DNA of 64,000 nt from Xenopus tropicalis (GCF_000004195.4 NC_030680.2:143554045-143618044), one strand, 5' to 3'; shown: positions 21,268 through 33,120, counted from the stretch's first letter. The notes: generated by a model not told the origin, from the letters alone. Numbers and translations are program-made.

Positions 21268-22455
21268 GCCTACAGGCTGGCCCTTATTCTCGCACACCAT
21301 ACCCAAACCCATACGATATGTCTTATCTTTGATTTGTCTATTTGTCTATTTCATCTGTCTTTCCCTTTTCCTTTCTCCCCTTCTGTGTACCTCTACATTT
21401 CTGGTTCTGTGTTCTACTTTCTCCCAGAGTCATACTGGCCTATCAGGATACCAGGCAACCTCCCCATATGCCCTACTGTATGGCATATCCCATTAGTTCT
21501 CTTATTTCTACCATAGAGGGGTGGCAATATATACCATTTAGTGCATTATATATGGAATGGTGCACAGAGTTGCCCCTAGATGTCAGGCTCCCTGATGGGT
21601 CACAGAAGGCCCAGTCCGACACAGTTTCTACCTCCCCCAACTGCAATAACTTCCCAAGATTCTGTACCCATCAAGGTCCCATCAACCCACAGCGGGTTGT
21701 TTCCCTCTTACAGTGGCATTATTATTATTATTATTATTATTATTAATAATAATAATAAAAGGAAAACAATGTGCTGATATTGCATTGGGGGAAAATAGTT
21801 ACATTTTTATTTTGAAAAACTTAGAGTCGCTATGAGTGTGGGTGACAATCTTTTCCTCCAGAATGTAAGCTTTTGATACGCTGAACAAGCCAGTCGTGGG
21901 CCCTGGGAGCAGCCACACACGCTAATTAGAACGCCACTAATTGCCTTGGCACTAACACACAGAGCAGATCATGTGCAATCTCTGGCACAGCGCAGAATGG
22001 GATCTAACGCACATCAAAGGGCTCATCCTCCCAATCCAGTGCTTATTGGTAACACATTGGGCATAAATCTGCTGCCCGAGTGCCAAGCAATGAATACAAT
22101 CTGTTCTCTAACCATTTACACTGGGCAGCCCAGGTCATTTCAGTACATTCACCCAAGAGGGGAAAATGTCATATATCCACATTTCTACTGGTGTGCACTG
22201 TTGGTTGCCAAAAGCAACCATTATGGCACAATACATACAGTTCAGTACATTTGCCTCAGGCCCCTTTCATCAGAGGAGAAAGTGTAGATAATAAGGCAAA
22301 AAGATATTATATTGTTATATTAAGTTGTTTTCTGTATACGGCTTGTGTGTATGTGATCAAACACTAAATACAAAACCCGACTCTGAAAACAAAAGATTAA
22401 AAATCTACAGTATTTTTAACTGCACTAAATAACTGATAATATACAAAGGGGATAT
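21268..22455. other. intron sequence without recognised gene
   Basis: Includes an (ATT)n/(AAT)n microsatellite at 21718-21760. Otherwise complex DNA with short meaningless frames. Confidence 0.35.
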
Positions 22456-22822
22456 ATCAAAGGGGCAGTTCACCTTGCAATTGGTCCTGATTTTTTATTG
22501 TTTGTATTTATATAGATTTTTGTTCAGCTCTCCAGTTTTGGAATTTTGGCAGTTGGTTGCTAGGGTTGTATTTGCCCTAGCAACCTGGCAGTGGTTTAAA
22601 TTAAACACAGAAATAGTAGTAGAAGCGGGTTTAAAAAGGAAGATAAGTAATTAAAATGGAATTGGAGCCTCTTCTACCTGCCAGGGTCAGTGACCCCCAC
22701 TTGAAAGCTGGAAAGAGGTAGAAGAGGAAGGCAAATAATAATAATAATAATAATGATAAAAATAAATAATAAAGACTAATTGAAAAGCAGTTAGACATAG
22801 GACGTTCTATAGCCCCTTTAAA
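22456..22822 (+). mobile_element. T2-like dispersed repeat, nearly complete
   Basis: GGGGCAGTTCACCTTGCAAT, TTGGTTGCTAGGG...CCCTAGCAACCTGG, GGGTCAGTGACCCCC, (AAT)n, GACTAATTGAAAAGC and an end near AGCCCCTTTAAAGAGG. Orientation as at 24870-25310. Confidence 0.7.
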
Positions 22823-23335
22823 GAGGCACTTTCCATTAAGCTGAAAAAATCATTGGGGCAAAAAAAAAAAAAAACTAATTAAGGAATTAGAGTTTTAGGA
22901 CAATTTGGATGATTGGGAAACATTATACAGGACACAGATTCACCTCCTGTAAATGGGCCATTTGGAAATTTACATCTTAAAGCGTTTATCTTGGTATCTG
23001 GAGACAATAGGGATCCCTGTAAGGTTTAGAGAGAATTCCCAGAGGCCGACATTGTGCAACAACATGGGCTTTTGTGCAGCGGCGGGGGGAATAGGAAAGC
23101 CAATATCCCAGCCATTGTCCCTAACTGCACATTAGTGCCTGGGAGAGAGCGTCCCGGGGCAGCAAACATGAGAAAAGCCACACGACTCGGCCTTGTTTCC
23201 CTCCCGCTGTCTCACCACTGGGCTCAGCCGGCACAGCAATGGAACCGGAGCAGCCGAACCTCAATGGGTTCATATCTGAGCCGCTTTCTGCATCGAAAGA
23301 AGGAGGCCGATGTGCGTAAATTGTACAAGTATGGG
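22823..23335. other. unique intron sequence
   Basis: An A-run at 22860-22874, then complex DNA (23040-23330) with no supported function. Confidence 0.35.
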
Positions 23336-23965
23336 ACCCATTATACAGAATGCTCGGGACCTGGGGTTTTTAGATAAGGGGTCTTTCCATAATTCGGATC
23401 TCTACTAAAAAAAATATTTAAACAGTAATTAAACCCAATAGGGTTGTTCTGCCCCCAATAAGGGGTAATTATATCTTAGTTGGGATCAAGTACAGGTATT
23501 GTTTTATTATTACAGAGAAAAGGGAATCATTTAACCATTAAATAAACCCAATAGGGCTGTTCTGCCCCAATAAGGGGTAATTATATCTTAGTTGGGATCA
23601 AGTACAGGTACTGTTTTATTATTACAGAGAAAAGGGAATCATTTAACCATGAAATAAACCCAATAGGGCTGTTCTGCCCCAATAAGGGGTAATTATATCT
23701 TAGTTGGGATCAAGTACAGGTACTGTTTTATTATTACAGAGAAAAGGGAATCATTTAACCATTAAATAAACCCAATAGGGCTGTTCTGCCCCCAATAAGG
23801 GGTAATTATATCTTAGTTGGGATCAAGTACAGGTACTGTTTTATTATTACAGAGAAAAGGAAAATTAGTTTTAAAATTCTGAATTATTTGATTAAAATGG
23901 AGTCTATGGGAGATGGGCTTTCCGTAATTTGGAGATTTGTGGATATCGGGTTTGAGAGAACTGGG
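23336..23965 (+). mobile_element. TACAGGTATGGG-type MITE with 4 internal 112-bp units
   Basis: The left end is decayed (TACAAGTATGGGACC, CAGAATGCTCGGGACCTGGG). It is followed by about four tandem 112-bp units (AACCCAATAGGGCTGTTCTG, TAATTATATCTTAGTTGGGA, GTACTGTTTTATTATTACAG) and a degraded right end (AAATGGAGTCTATGGGAGAT). Confidence 0.85.
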
Positions 23966-24435
23966 ACACAGACAGAAAGGCTGTACATTAACAAGCATTA
24001 GTCAAAGTATCATCGCTAGATAGGGCCGAGCATCTCCTTATAATAGAATGGCTGGGGTACCTAGGGATAATTCACCTACATAATAAGGAAGCTTCTGGAA
24101 TCATTCAGGCATTGGAAAAACACTGGCAAAAACTGGGAACAGACTTATTACTTAGGAATATGATAGGTGAGAGGTCTATAGTAACTAATGGCATAACCAT
24201 ACAGTAATAGCTCTAAACTCGTCAGTAAGAACAAAGGTAGGAGGAACAGCATCTCCATTTACACCATGGGACATTTGAGTGGGTTTTGATACAAACCATA
24301 TCACAACCTTATCCAGGGTGTCATAAGTAACAATATAACAATACAAATCTAGCTTTATATTATCTATGTCTACATCAGTCTTTATACAGCAGTGAACTTC
24401 CCCTTTAAATAAATAAAATATTGACGAATACGCAC
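23966..24435. other. intron next to an slc25a26 donor
   Basis: No repeat identified with confidence. CTTCCCCTTTAAATAAATAA near 24398 is probably a MITE edge. An open frame on the - strand that runs into the exon at 24436 is read-through. Confidence 0.35.
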
Positions 24436-24480
24436 CTTTAAAGACTCCCACAGTGGAAACTGCACCAAAGAGAATGGGAT
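24436..24480 (-). CDS. slc25a26: slc25a26 exon (fourth transmembrane helix)
   Basis: On the - strand CTGTTTTCCAG, 45 bases reading IPFSLVQFPLWESLK, then a GTGCGT donor. This 15-residue block is identical in my memory of mammalian SLC25A26 and sits just before ALWSW. It is phase 0 on both sides, so its loss would delete 15 residues without a frameshift. The next exon upstream should encode G(I/L).GLYRGYKSTVLRE. I looked for it on the - strand to the right and did not find it, so the intron beginning at 24481 probably exceeds the window. Confidence 0.95.
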
Positions 24481-24869
24481 CTGGAAAACAGAACAGACAC
24501 CATCATTAAACCTTAATATTTGTACCGTCTCAAGCATCGGGCTGGCTAAGCATTATGGGAGTTGCAGTTCAAGCAAACACAGAGGGAAGATTATATTTGA
24601 TTTTACTGCAGTAGATCAGGGCCAGAGCTGGCCGACCCGCTTCTCCCTGGGATTAAAAGAGAATTAGGCCCAGTCGGAGACGTGAGAGGTTTCTCAGCTG
24701 GGATACTAATAAAAGAGGAAAACTCAGATCCTGGGTGGTCCCAAGTGGGCACAGTGCACAGCCGCAGCCGCGCATGAAAGCTTCCTCGCTCCTAATATAA
24801 TCATCCCAGAGCTGCTGGATCACTAAGAAAGAGAAATTCTGCTGGGCAGCTTCTTCTAACCTTTTCCCA
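24481..24869. other. start of the presumed giant slc25a26 intron
   Basis: Unique sequence upstream (- strand sense) of the exon. No repeat or gene recognised. Confidence 0.4.
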
Positions 24870-25310
24870 TTAAAGGGGAAGTTCACCTTTGAGTTTTTAG
24901 TACAAAGTAGAGGGTTATATTCTGAGACAATCTGCAATTGGTCTTTATTTTTTATTATTTATAGTGTTTTATTTATTTCACTTTTTGTCCAGTTTGGAAT
25001 TTAAGCAGCTATCTGGTTGCTAGGGTCCAAATGACCTTAGCAACCAGGGAGTGATTTACATAGAATATGAATAGGAGAGGTCGTGGATAGAAGATAAGTA
25101 ATAAGAAGTAGCAATAACAATAAAATTGAAGCCTCACAGAGCAATAGGTTTTGGCTGCCGGGGTCAGTGACCCCCATTTGAAAGCTGGAAAGAGAAAGAA
25201 GAGGAAGGCAAATAATTAAAAAAATATTTAAAAGAAACAATGAAGACCAGTTGAAAAGCTGCTTGGAACTGGCCGTTCTATAACATACTAAACGTTAACT
25301 TAAAGGTTAC
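24870..25310 (+). mobile_element. T2-like MITE, good copy
   Basis: Starts TTAAAGGGGAAGTTCACC, the T2 terminal pattern (TTAAAGGRR). Contains GGTTGCTAGGGTCC...TTAGCAACCAGGGAG, GGGGTCAGTGACCCCC and GAAGACCAGTTGAAAAGC, and ends near GTTAACTTAAAGGTTACCC. The 3' terminus is slightly truncated. Confidence 0.8.
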
Positions 25311-25583
25311 CCTGACTCTCTCTGGCCCTTATAAGGCCAGACCCGCCTATACTCCACCCACAGGCGTCGGAAACAGAATTCCCCCCGCCCATTTTTGAAG
25401 TTGCGGATAAACTGCAGCAGACTCGGAGTCGGATAGGTGGGTGATGCGGACGGAGGGGTGAGCTTCGGGCCACAAAACCAAAACCATCTTCTGCTGCCCC
25501 TGACTCCGCCCATTACCCTGTCAAATCCACCCTTTTCCCCTGCCAACTCCACCCATTCCCATTCAGGCCTATAAACGCAAAGA
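25311..25583. other. GC-rich dispersed repeat debris
   Basis: CCACCCACAGGCGT, CCCCGCCCATTTTTG and ACTCCACCCATTCCCATT suggest an old repeat. Family not identified. Confidence 0.3.
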
Positions 25584-25747
25584 TCCAGGTGTATTTATTA
25601 TACATTGGAGACAAATATCCCTGGTGATGTTGCCCATAGCAACCAATGTGACCCTTATTTTGTTTTCTAACTGTTCAAATCTAACTGAGTGGTTGCTATG
25701 GGCAACATTACTAGTGATATTTGTCTCCCGTGTTAATAAGTGCACCC
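25584..25747. mobile_element. fold-back MITE around GTTGCCCATAGCAACC
   Basis: The left arm GGAGACAAATATCCCTGGTG plus TTGCCCATAGCAACCA is the near reverse complement of TGGTTGCTATGGGCAA plus TAGTGATATTTGTCTCCC. Outer parts (GGTGTATTTATTA / TTAATAAGTGCACC) pair less well. Confidence 0.75.
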
Positions 25748-25857
25748 TTAGCATTCACAGGAGTGTAAAGGGGCCACCGATGGGGAGGGTTGAAGCAAAT
25801 GGACTTGCAGAGGATTCTTGAAACCATTTCATCACTCATCTAAACAGATTCTTCTTC

Positions 25858-26802
25858 TGCAGAGTTCCCTGTATAACTCAGCCTGCAGCCTTGTGCCTTT
25901 ATATGGGTACAGAACCCCTCAGCGACTGCTAATATCCTTATCATTTACAGTAGGGGGTACATTATCCCTTATAACACATGAGTGATACTCAGAGTTCCCT
26001 GTATAACTCAGCCTGCAGCCTTGTGCCTTTATATGGGCACAGAACCCCTCAGTGACTGCTAATATCCTTATCATTTACAGTAGGGGGTACATTATCCCTT
26101 ATAATACAGGAGTGATACTCAGAGTTCCCTGTATAACTCAGCCTGCAGCCTTGTGCCTTTATATGGGCACAGAACCCCTCAGCGACTGCTAATATCCTTA
26201 TCATTTACAGTAGGGGGTACATTATCCCTTATAATACAGGAGTGATACTCAGAGTTCCCTGTATAACTCAGCCTGCAGCCTTGTGCCTTTATATGGGCAC
26301 AGAACCCCTCAGCGACTGCTAATATCCTTATCATTTACAGTAGGGGGTACATTATCCCTTATAATACAGGAGTGATACTCAGAGTTCCCTGTATAACTCA
26401 GCCTGCAGCCTTGTGCCTTTATATGGGCACAGAACCCCTCAGTGACTGCTAATATCCTTATCATTTACAGTAGGGGGTACATTATCCCTTATAATACAGG
26501 AGTGATACTCAGAGTTCCCTGTATAACTCAGCCTGCAGCCTTGTGCCTTTATATGGGCACAGAACCCCTCAGTGACTGCTAATATCCTTATCATTTACAG
26601 TAGGGGGTACATTATCCCTTATAATACATGAGTGATACTCAGAGTTCCCTGTATAACTCAGCCTGCAGCCTTGTGCCTTTATATGGGCACAGAACCCCTC
26701 AGTGACTGCTAATATCCTTATCATTTACAGTAGGGGGTACATTATCCCTTATAATACATGAGTGATACTCAGAGTTCCCTGTATAACTCAGCCTGCAGCC
26801 TT
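25858..26802 (+). repeat. 130-bp minisatellite, copy 2
   Basis: About seven almost identical 130-bp units (CTTGTGCC at 25890 and 26020), the same family and orientation as 9165-10075. The lack of indels here is the reference against which copy 1 looks error-ridden. Confidence 0.95.
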
Positions 26803-27307
26803 ACTAGTATTAGCCCCCCTGCCTGCTAAGATGGTTATACATTTTATTTTATCTTTTTACTAATAAATTAAATTCCCTCTTTTCTATTTCCGCTGGCGTT
26901 TGAAGAGTTTTTTTCAGTTTAAAGTGCTTCCAGGTATCTGCTAATTTATTGTGTCATAAGCAATGATTAATAAATGAGTCTCCTAGGGGGGAAAGAGAAA
27001 TCCTGACAGATGCCCCAGCTCAAAAAAAAATTATCTGTTGAGACAGGAACTCAGACTGAGAAGAAATCAATGCGGCTCCCATACGCCGAGCTGACACATT
27101 GAAATCTCACAGGAAGTTTGTCAACGCGCCCAATGATAAATGCTGCATGATGCGCCCGACTAGCTCCCAGCGAAGGTCAAACTTCCCCACACTGGGGGGG
27201 AAAAACTATCAATTCTGAATGAGTAAGTGGAATTATTCTTAGGGCTGCAAGGGATGGTGGGGAATGGAGGATAGCACCTTAAAAACAAACTAAAGAGAAT
27301 GGATCTG
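26803..27307. other. unique spacer between two arrays
   Basis: Complex DNA with no repeat. It includes a compact block at about 27020-27180 (GGCTCCCATACGCCGAGCTG) that could be conserved noncoding sequence. It has no resemblance to the exon found at the equivalent place between the two arrays at 9-12 kb. Confidence 0.3.
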
Positions 27308-28765
27308 AATTCCAGCCCCCTAAGTTTGCCCATAGCCTGTACAGAGAGATACCATAAAACTATGGCAGCATAGGGATTCCCCTGTACTAAGCACAATTCA
27401 GCAGGAACAGCCCCCTAAGTTTGCTCATAGCCTGTACAGAGAGATACCATAAAACTATGGCACATAGGGATTCCCCTGTACTAAGCACAATTCAGCAGGA
27501 ACAGCCCCCTAAGTTTGCCCATAGCCTGTACAGAGAGATACCATAAAACTATGGCAGCATAGGGATTCCCCTGTACTAAGCACAATTCAGCAGGAACAGC
27601 CCCCTAAGTTTGCCCATAGCCTGTACAGAGAGATACCATAAAACTATGGCAGCATAGGGATTCCCCTGTACTAAGCACAATTCAGCAGGAACAGCCCCCT
27701 AAGTTTGCTCATAGCCTGTACAGAGAGATACCATAAAACTATGGCAGCATAGGGATTCCCCTGTACTAAGCACAATTCAGCAGGAACAGCCCCCTAAGTT
27801 TGCCCATAGCCTGTACAGAGAGATACCATAAAACTATGGCAGCATAGGGATTCCCCTGTACTAAGCACAATTCAGCAGGAACAGCCCCCTAAGTTTGCTC
27901 ATAGCCTGTACAGAGAGATACCATAAAACTATGGCAGCATAGGGATTCCCCTGTACTAAGCACAATTCAGCAGGAACAGCCCCCTAAGTTTGCCCATAGC
28001 CTGTACAGAGAGATACCATAAAACTATGGCAGCATAGGGATTCCCCTGTACTAAGCACAATTCAGCAGGAACAGCCCCCTAAGTTTGCTCATAGCCTGTA
28101 CAGAGAGATACCATAAAACTATGGCAGCATAGGGATTCCCCTGTACTAAGCACAATTCAGCAGGAACAGCCCCCTAAGTTTGCTCATAGCCTGTACAGAC
28201 AGATACCATAAAACTATGGCAGCATAGGATTCCCCTGTACTAAGCACAATTCAGCAGGAACAGCCCCCTAAGTTTGCTCATAGCCTGTACAGAGAGATAC
28301 CATAAAACTATGGCAGCATAGGGATTCCCCTGTACTAAGCACAATTCAGCAGGAACAGCCCCCTAAGTTTGCTCATAGCCTGTACAGACAGATACCATAA
28401 AACTATGGCAGCATAGGGATCCCCCTGTACTAAGCACAATTCAGCAGGAACAGCCCCCTAAGTTTGCTCATAGCCTGTACAGAGAGATACCATAAAACTA
28501 TGGCACATAGGGATTCCCCTGTACTAAGCACAATTCAGCAGGAACAGCCCCCTAAGTTTGCTCATAGCCTGTACAGAGAGATACCATAAATCTATGGCAC
28601 ATAGGGATTCCCCTGTACTAAGCACAATTCAGCAGGAACAGCCCCCTAAGTTTGCTCATAGCCTGTACAGAGAGATACCATAAAACTATGGCACATAGGG
28701 ATTCCCCCTGTACTAAGCACAATTCAGCAGGAACAGCCCCCTAAGTTAGCTCATAGCCTGTAGAC
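27308..28765 (+). repeat. 94-96-bp minisatellite, copy 2
   Basis: About 15 clean units matching 10380-11872. Length variants come from GGCACATAGG against GGCAGCATAGG. Also variable: GCTCATAG/GCCCATAG and ACAGAGAG/ACAGACAG. Confidence 0.95.
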
Positions 28766-29824
28766 ACATAAAATGACTGCAGGATAGGCCTTCGCACAAT
28801 TAAGCTACAATATTTTGGACATAAAGGTTCTTTTAAGTCTGTTATCCCACATAAACTGGAGTAATTATATAACACTGTTCAAAAACTGCAATTAAAAGTT
28901 AGTTTTATGCAACAATCATAATCCAAATTCCATAACTGCGCCGGCCATTAGCTCCTCCTCCTATGAAACATGAATAAAGTGCGAGCCCATTACTCTCTGT
29001 GTTTCTAATTTCACTCCTTCTGGGAATAATTTAGGGGGGGGGATTAAACGACATGTTGCGCGTCATGTCAAAGTAGTTAGAAACTCCCGCCGCCTTCGTT
29101 CAACGTCAACAAAGTCTGAAGCAGAAAACAAAATTAATTTTCGTCCGACGGGCAGAAAAAAACGCTGCTCGGCTCGCGCTCTCCAGTCGTCCTCGCAGCT
29201 TTGGCTGATTTTTTTTTACGAATGGAAGTTGTATGATAACAGATGAGTTTCACAGTTCTAGATGAATGGCGATATTGTGTAAGGAGAAACAGATGGGAGT
29301 CAGATGGCAAACTCATTAGCCTGTCCCATCGTTAAAAGGAAACAGGATAACAATGAGCCATCTGAAAAAAAAAAAAAAAAAGGGGGAGGGGGGGTGTTGC
29401 GATCAGGAAACGTACAAGCCGCGGCTAATCTCACATTTATTGGCGATTAATGCCTCTCAGACATGCACTGAGGCCCAAAAACGTCGTTCACATGTAAAAA
29501 AAAATAAAGGTAATAGCGGCGCTAGGCTTGAACCCACGGAAATGCCAATTGTCTAGGAATAAGGGAAATACAGACCCCCATTATGGGGCAGCATCTCCTT
29601 ACTCCTTGAGAATGAAAGGCATGAATAGTAAAGGCGGCTCTTTATTCACATCAGATACCGAGAATGGAAGAGTCCGGTTGGGTTGCAGGAAACGAGAAAA
29701 CCATCTGCGTGCAACGTGTGCGCAGCCCCCTCTGCTGTAGGATAAATGGCACGGCCCGGGGTGCTTCTAAGGGATATTTACGGCTTTTCTGATCATTTCA
29801 AAAATACTTATATATATTCTGGGT
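28766..29824. other. unique sequence, possible conserved noncoding block
   Basis: Complex DNA. About 29000-29350 (GGATTAAACGACATG, AAACAAAATTAATTTTCGTC, GATAACAGATGAG) has the look of a developmental enhancer-type conserved element, but I cannot test this. An A-run then G-run occurs at 29364-29394. Open frames are unconvincing. Confidence 0.3.
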
Positions 29825-31710
29825 ACCTGTAATACAACTGCCTAACCCCCCCCACCGGGGGCAGCCATTCCTGCACCGTTACAGCTGGGGTGTTTGCTAC
29901 AGAAACCCTACTATAGTTTATATACATACCCCGCTGTGTAGCCCCGGGGGCAGCCATTCCTGCACTGGTACAGCTGGGGTGTTTGCTACAGAAACCCTAC
30001 TATAGTTTATATAAATACCCAGCTGTGTAGCCCCGGGGGGCAGCCGTTCCTGCACTGGTACAGCTGGGGTGTTTGCTACAGAAACCCTACTATAGTTTAT
30101 ATAAATACCCTGCTGTGTAGCCCCGGGGGCAGCCATTCATGCACTGGTACAGCTGGGGTGTTTGCTACAGAAACCCTACTATAGTTTATATAAATACCCC
30201 GCTGTGTAGCCCCGGGGGCAGCCGTTCCTGCACTGGTACAGCTGGGGTGTTTGCTACAGAAACCCTACTATAGTTTATATAAATACCCCGCTGTGTAGCC
30301 CCGGGGGCAGCCATTCCTGCACCAGTACAGCTGGTGTGTTTGCTACAGAAACCCTACTATAGTTTATATAAATACCCCGCTGTGTAGCCCCGGGGGCAGC
30401 CATTCCTGCACTGGTACAGCTGGGGTGTTTGCTACAGAAACACTACTATAGTTTATATAAATACCCCGCTGTGTAGCCCCGGGGGCAGCCATTCCTGCAC
30501 TGGTACAGCTGGGGTGTTTGCTACAGAAACCCTACTATAGTTTATATAAATACCCCGCTGTGTAGCCCCGGGGCAGCCATTCCTGCACTGGTACAGCTGG
30601 GGTGTTTGCTACAGAAACCCTACTATAGTTTATATAAATACCCCGCTGTGTAGCCCCGGGGGCAGCCATTCCTGCACCGGTACAGCTGGTGTGTTTGCTA
30701 CAGAAACCCTACTATAGTTTATATAAATACCCCGCTGTGTAGCCCCGGGGGCAGCCATTCCTGCACTGGTACAGCTGGGGTGTTTGCTACAGAAACCCTA
30801 CTATAGTTTATATAAATACCCTGCTGTGTAGCCCCGGGGGCAGCCATTCCTGCACTGGTACAGCTGGGGTGTTTGCTACAGAAACCCTACTATAGTTTAT
30901 ATAAATACCCCGCTGTGTAGCCCCGGGGCAGCCATTCCTGCACTGGTACAGCTGGGGTATTTGCTACAGAAACCCTACTATAGTTTATATAAATACCCTG
31001 CTGTGTAGCCCCGGGGGCAGCCATTCATGCACTGGTACAGCTGGGGTGTTTGCTACAGAAACCCTACTATAGTTTATATAAATACCCCGCTGTGTAGCCC
31101 CGGGGGCAGCCGTTCCTGCACTGGTACAGCTGGGGTGTTTGCTACAGAAACCCTACTATAGTTTATATAAATACCCCGCTGTGTAGCCCCGGGGGGCAGC
31201 CGTTCCTGCACTGGTACAGCTGGGGTGTTTGCTACAGAAACCCTACTATAGTTTATATAAATACCCTACTGTGTAGCCCCGGGGGCAGCCATTCCTGCAC
31301 TGGTACAGCTGGGGTGTTTGCTACAGAAACCCTACTATAGTTTATATAAATACCCCGCTGTGTAGCCCCGGGGGCAGCCATTCCTGCACTGGTACAGCTG
31401 GGGTGTTTGCTACAGAAACCCTACTATAGTTTATATAAAAACCCCGCTGTGTAGCCCCGGGGGCAGCCATTCCTGCACTGGTACAGCTGGGGTGTTTGCT
31501 ACAGAAACCCTACTATAGTTTATATAAATACCCCGCTGTGTAGCCCCGGGGGCAGCCGTTCCTGCACTGGTACAGCTGGGGTGTTTGCTACAGAAACCCT
31601 ACTATAGTTTATATAAATACCCCGCTGTGTAGCCCCGGGGGCAGCCATTCCTGCACTGGTACAGCTGGGGTGTTTGCTACAGAAACCCTACTATTTTATA
31701 TAAATACCCT
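29825..31710 (+). repeat. 89-bp minisatellite derived from a T2-type MITE
   Basis: About 21 units of 89 bp: CCCCGGGGGCAGCCATTCCT, GCACTGGTACAGCTGGGGTG, TTTGCTACAGAAACCCTACT, ATAGTTTATATAAATACCCC and GCTGTGTAG. The same words in the same order occur once in the T2-type element at 63813-64000 (CCCTGCACTGG, CTATTATAG, AAATAAATACCCTGCATG, GGGGCAGCCATT), so the unit is an internal slice of that family. Confidence 0.95.
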
Positions 31711-31752
31711 GGCTGCCCCCGGGGCTACACAGCGGGGTATTTATATAAACTA
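31711..31752 (-). repeat. inverted stub of the 89-bp unit capping the array
   Basis: GGCTGCCCCCGGGGCTACAC followed by AGCGGGGTATTTATATAAAC is an exact reverse complement of the unit core, fused to the last + unit, so the array ends in a hairpin. Confidence 0.85.
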
Positions 31753-32222
31753 CTCTTTAAAGAGTAACTTTTAGTATGATGTAGAGAGTGCTTTTCTGAG
31801 ACAATCTGCAATTGGTCTTTAGATAGTAAACATGAAACCCAAATTATTTTTTTAAATAAATCATCCATACCTGTTATAAATATATTTAAAAATCTGAGCT
31901 GTCAATCATATATTGCCTGCCCCGCCTCTATGCCTTCGGCATAGAGGCGGGGCAGGCAATATATGATTGACAGCTCAGATTTTTCAATTATAATTACTTT
32001 CATTCTCCATTCAGCACTTCCTAGATATCACCTTGGGGTGAAACAAAGCTTCCTTAGGAACAGCGCACACAAAATGGCCGCTGCCTGCTTGCTGTGATTG
32101 CGTAATTCCAAGACTGAAGGAAAAAGAAATTCAATCATTTATATAGTGTAAGTAAAGTTTATGTTCTACTAACATGATACCAAAAGATTTGGAATAATTT
32201 CTTAGGGTGACAGGTCCCCTTT
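31753..32222 (+). mobile_element. TTTAAAG-bordered MITE with a perfect 47-bp hairpin
   Basis: Runs from about CTCTTTAAAGAGTAAC to AGGTCCCCTTTAAGC. The centre (31888-31984) is a perfect palindrome: 47-bp arms from AAAATCTGAGCTGTCAATCA inward to CCTCTATGCC, with a TTC loop. Related copies are around 42190-42360 and 43084-43400. The right part includes ACACAAAATGGCCGCTGCCT. Confidence 0.8.
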
Positions 32223-32629
32223 AAGCGTACCCCCCGTTCCTCTCCCCAGGCCTCGCTCCTCTCTATCTCCACGTCTGGCCGATCCAGTATCATCAGATCG
32301 TGTTGGGGGTGTCTGTGGGCAGCGCTGGAAACCACAGAACGGCTCGCAAATGAATAAGCGAGTGGGGAATGAAATAAACAGGATTTAGAGACGGCCTCGG
32401 TGTGAGTTATGTTATGAGCAGCTCAATGCTGGGATATAAAGTTTCCCCAGCTGCTTCCAGCAGACCGTACTCCTACGTCTTTGTGTTTAGAACAAAATGA
32501 CATTGCGTTACATACAGTAATAATCCCAGCTGGGCTTTGCTTAAACTTGGCCTTAAAGAGTCTTAAGGAACTTTTGGTTACAAAAGAGAAGCAATAAGGT
32601 AATGGCTCCAGGCTTGCTCTGTTAAGGTA
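32223..32629. other. unique sequence
   Basis: Complex DNA without recognised features. CTCTCCCCAGGCCTCGCTCC mimics a splice acceptor on + but no supported exon follows. Confidence 0.35.
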
Positions 32630-33120
32630 CAGTTGGGGTAGCAGGGGTTGGGGGTACCATGGTACAGTTGGGGTAGCAGGGGTTGGGGGTACCATGGTAC
32701 AGTTGGGGTAGCAGGGGTTGGGGGTACCATGGTACAGTTGGGGTAGCAGGGGTTGGGGGTACCATGGTACAGTTGGGGTAGCAGGGGTTGGGGGTACCAT
32801 GGTACAGTTGGGGTAGCAGGGGTTGGGGGTACCATGGTACAGTTGGGGTAGCAGGGGTTGGGGGTACCATGGTACAGTTGGGGTAGCAGGGGTTGGGGGT
32901 ACCATGGTACAGTTGGGCTAGGAGGGGTTGGGGGTACCATGGTACAGTTGTGGGTAGCAGGGGTTGGGGGTACCATGGTACAGTTGTGGGTAGCAAGGGT
33001 TGGGGGTACCATGGTACAGTTGGGGTAGCAGGGGTTGGGGGTACCATGGTACAGTTGTGGGTAGCAAGGGTTGGGGGTACCATGGTACAGTTGGGCTAGC
33101 AGGGGTTGGGGGTACCATGG
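32630..33120 (+). repeat. 35-bp minisatellite with palindromic core
   Basis: About 14 units of 35 bp: GGGGTAGCAGGGGTTGGGGG followed by TACCATGGTACAGTT. Each unit holds the perfect palindrome GTACCATGGTAC and three G-runs. Later units carry TGTGGG and GCTAG variants. The proline-rich - strand frames are a by-product. Confidence 0.97.

Noticed and set aside
24185..24451. 88-codon - strand frame starting MGVFKG
   Set aside because: It starts within the slc25a26 exon in a wrong frame and runs into the intron.
26803..27307. A duplicated slc25a26 exon between the second pair of arrays
   Set aside because: I looked for the equivalent of the 10232-10303 exon and found no matching words on either strand.
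32422..33118. Pro-rich - strand frames of 144-160 codons
   Set aside because: Registers of the 35-bp array.
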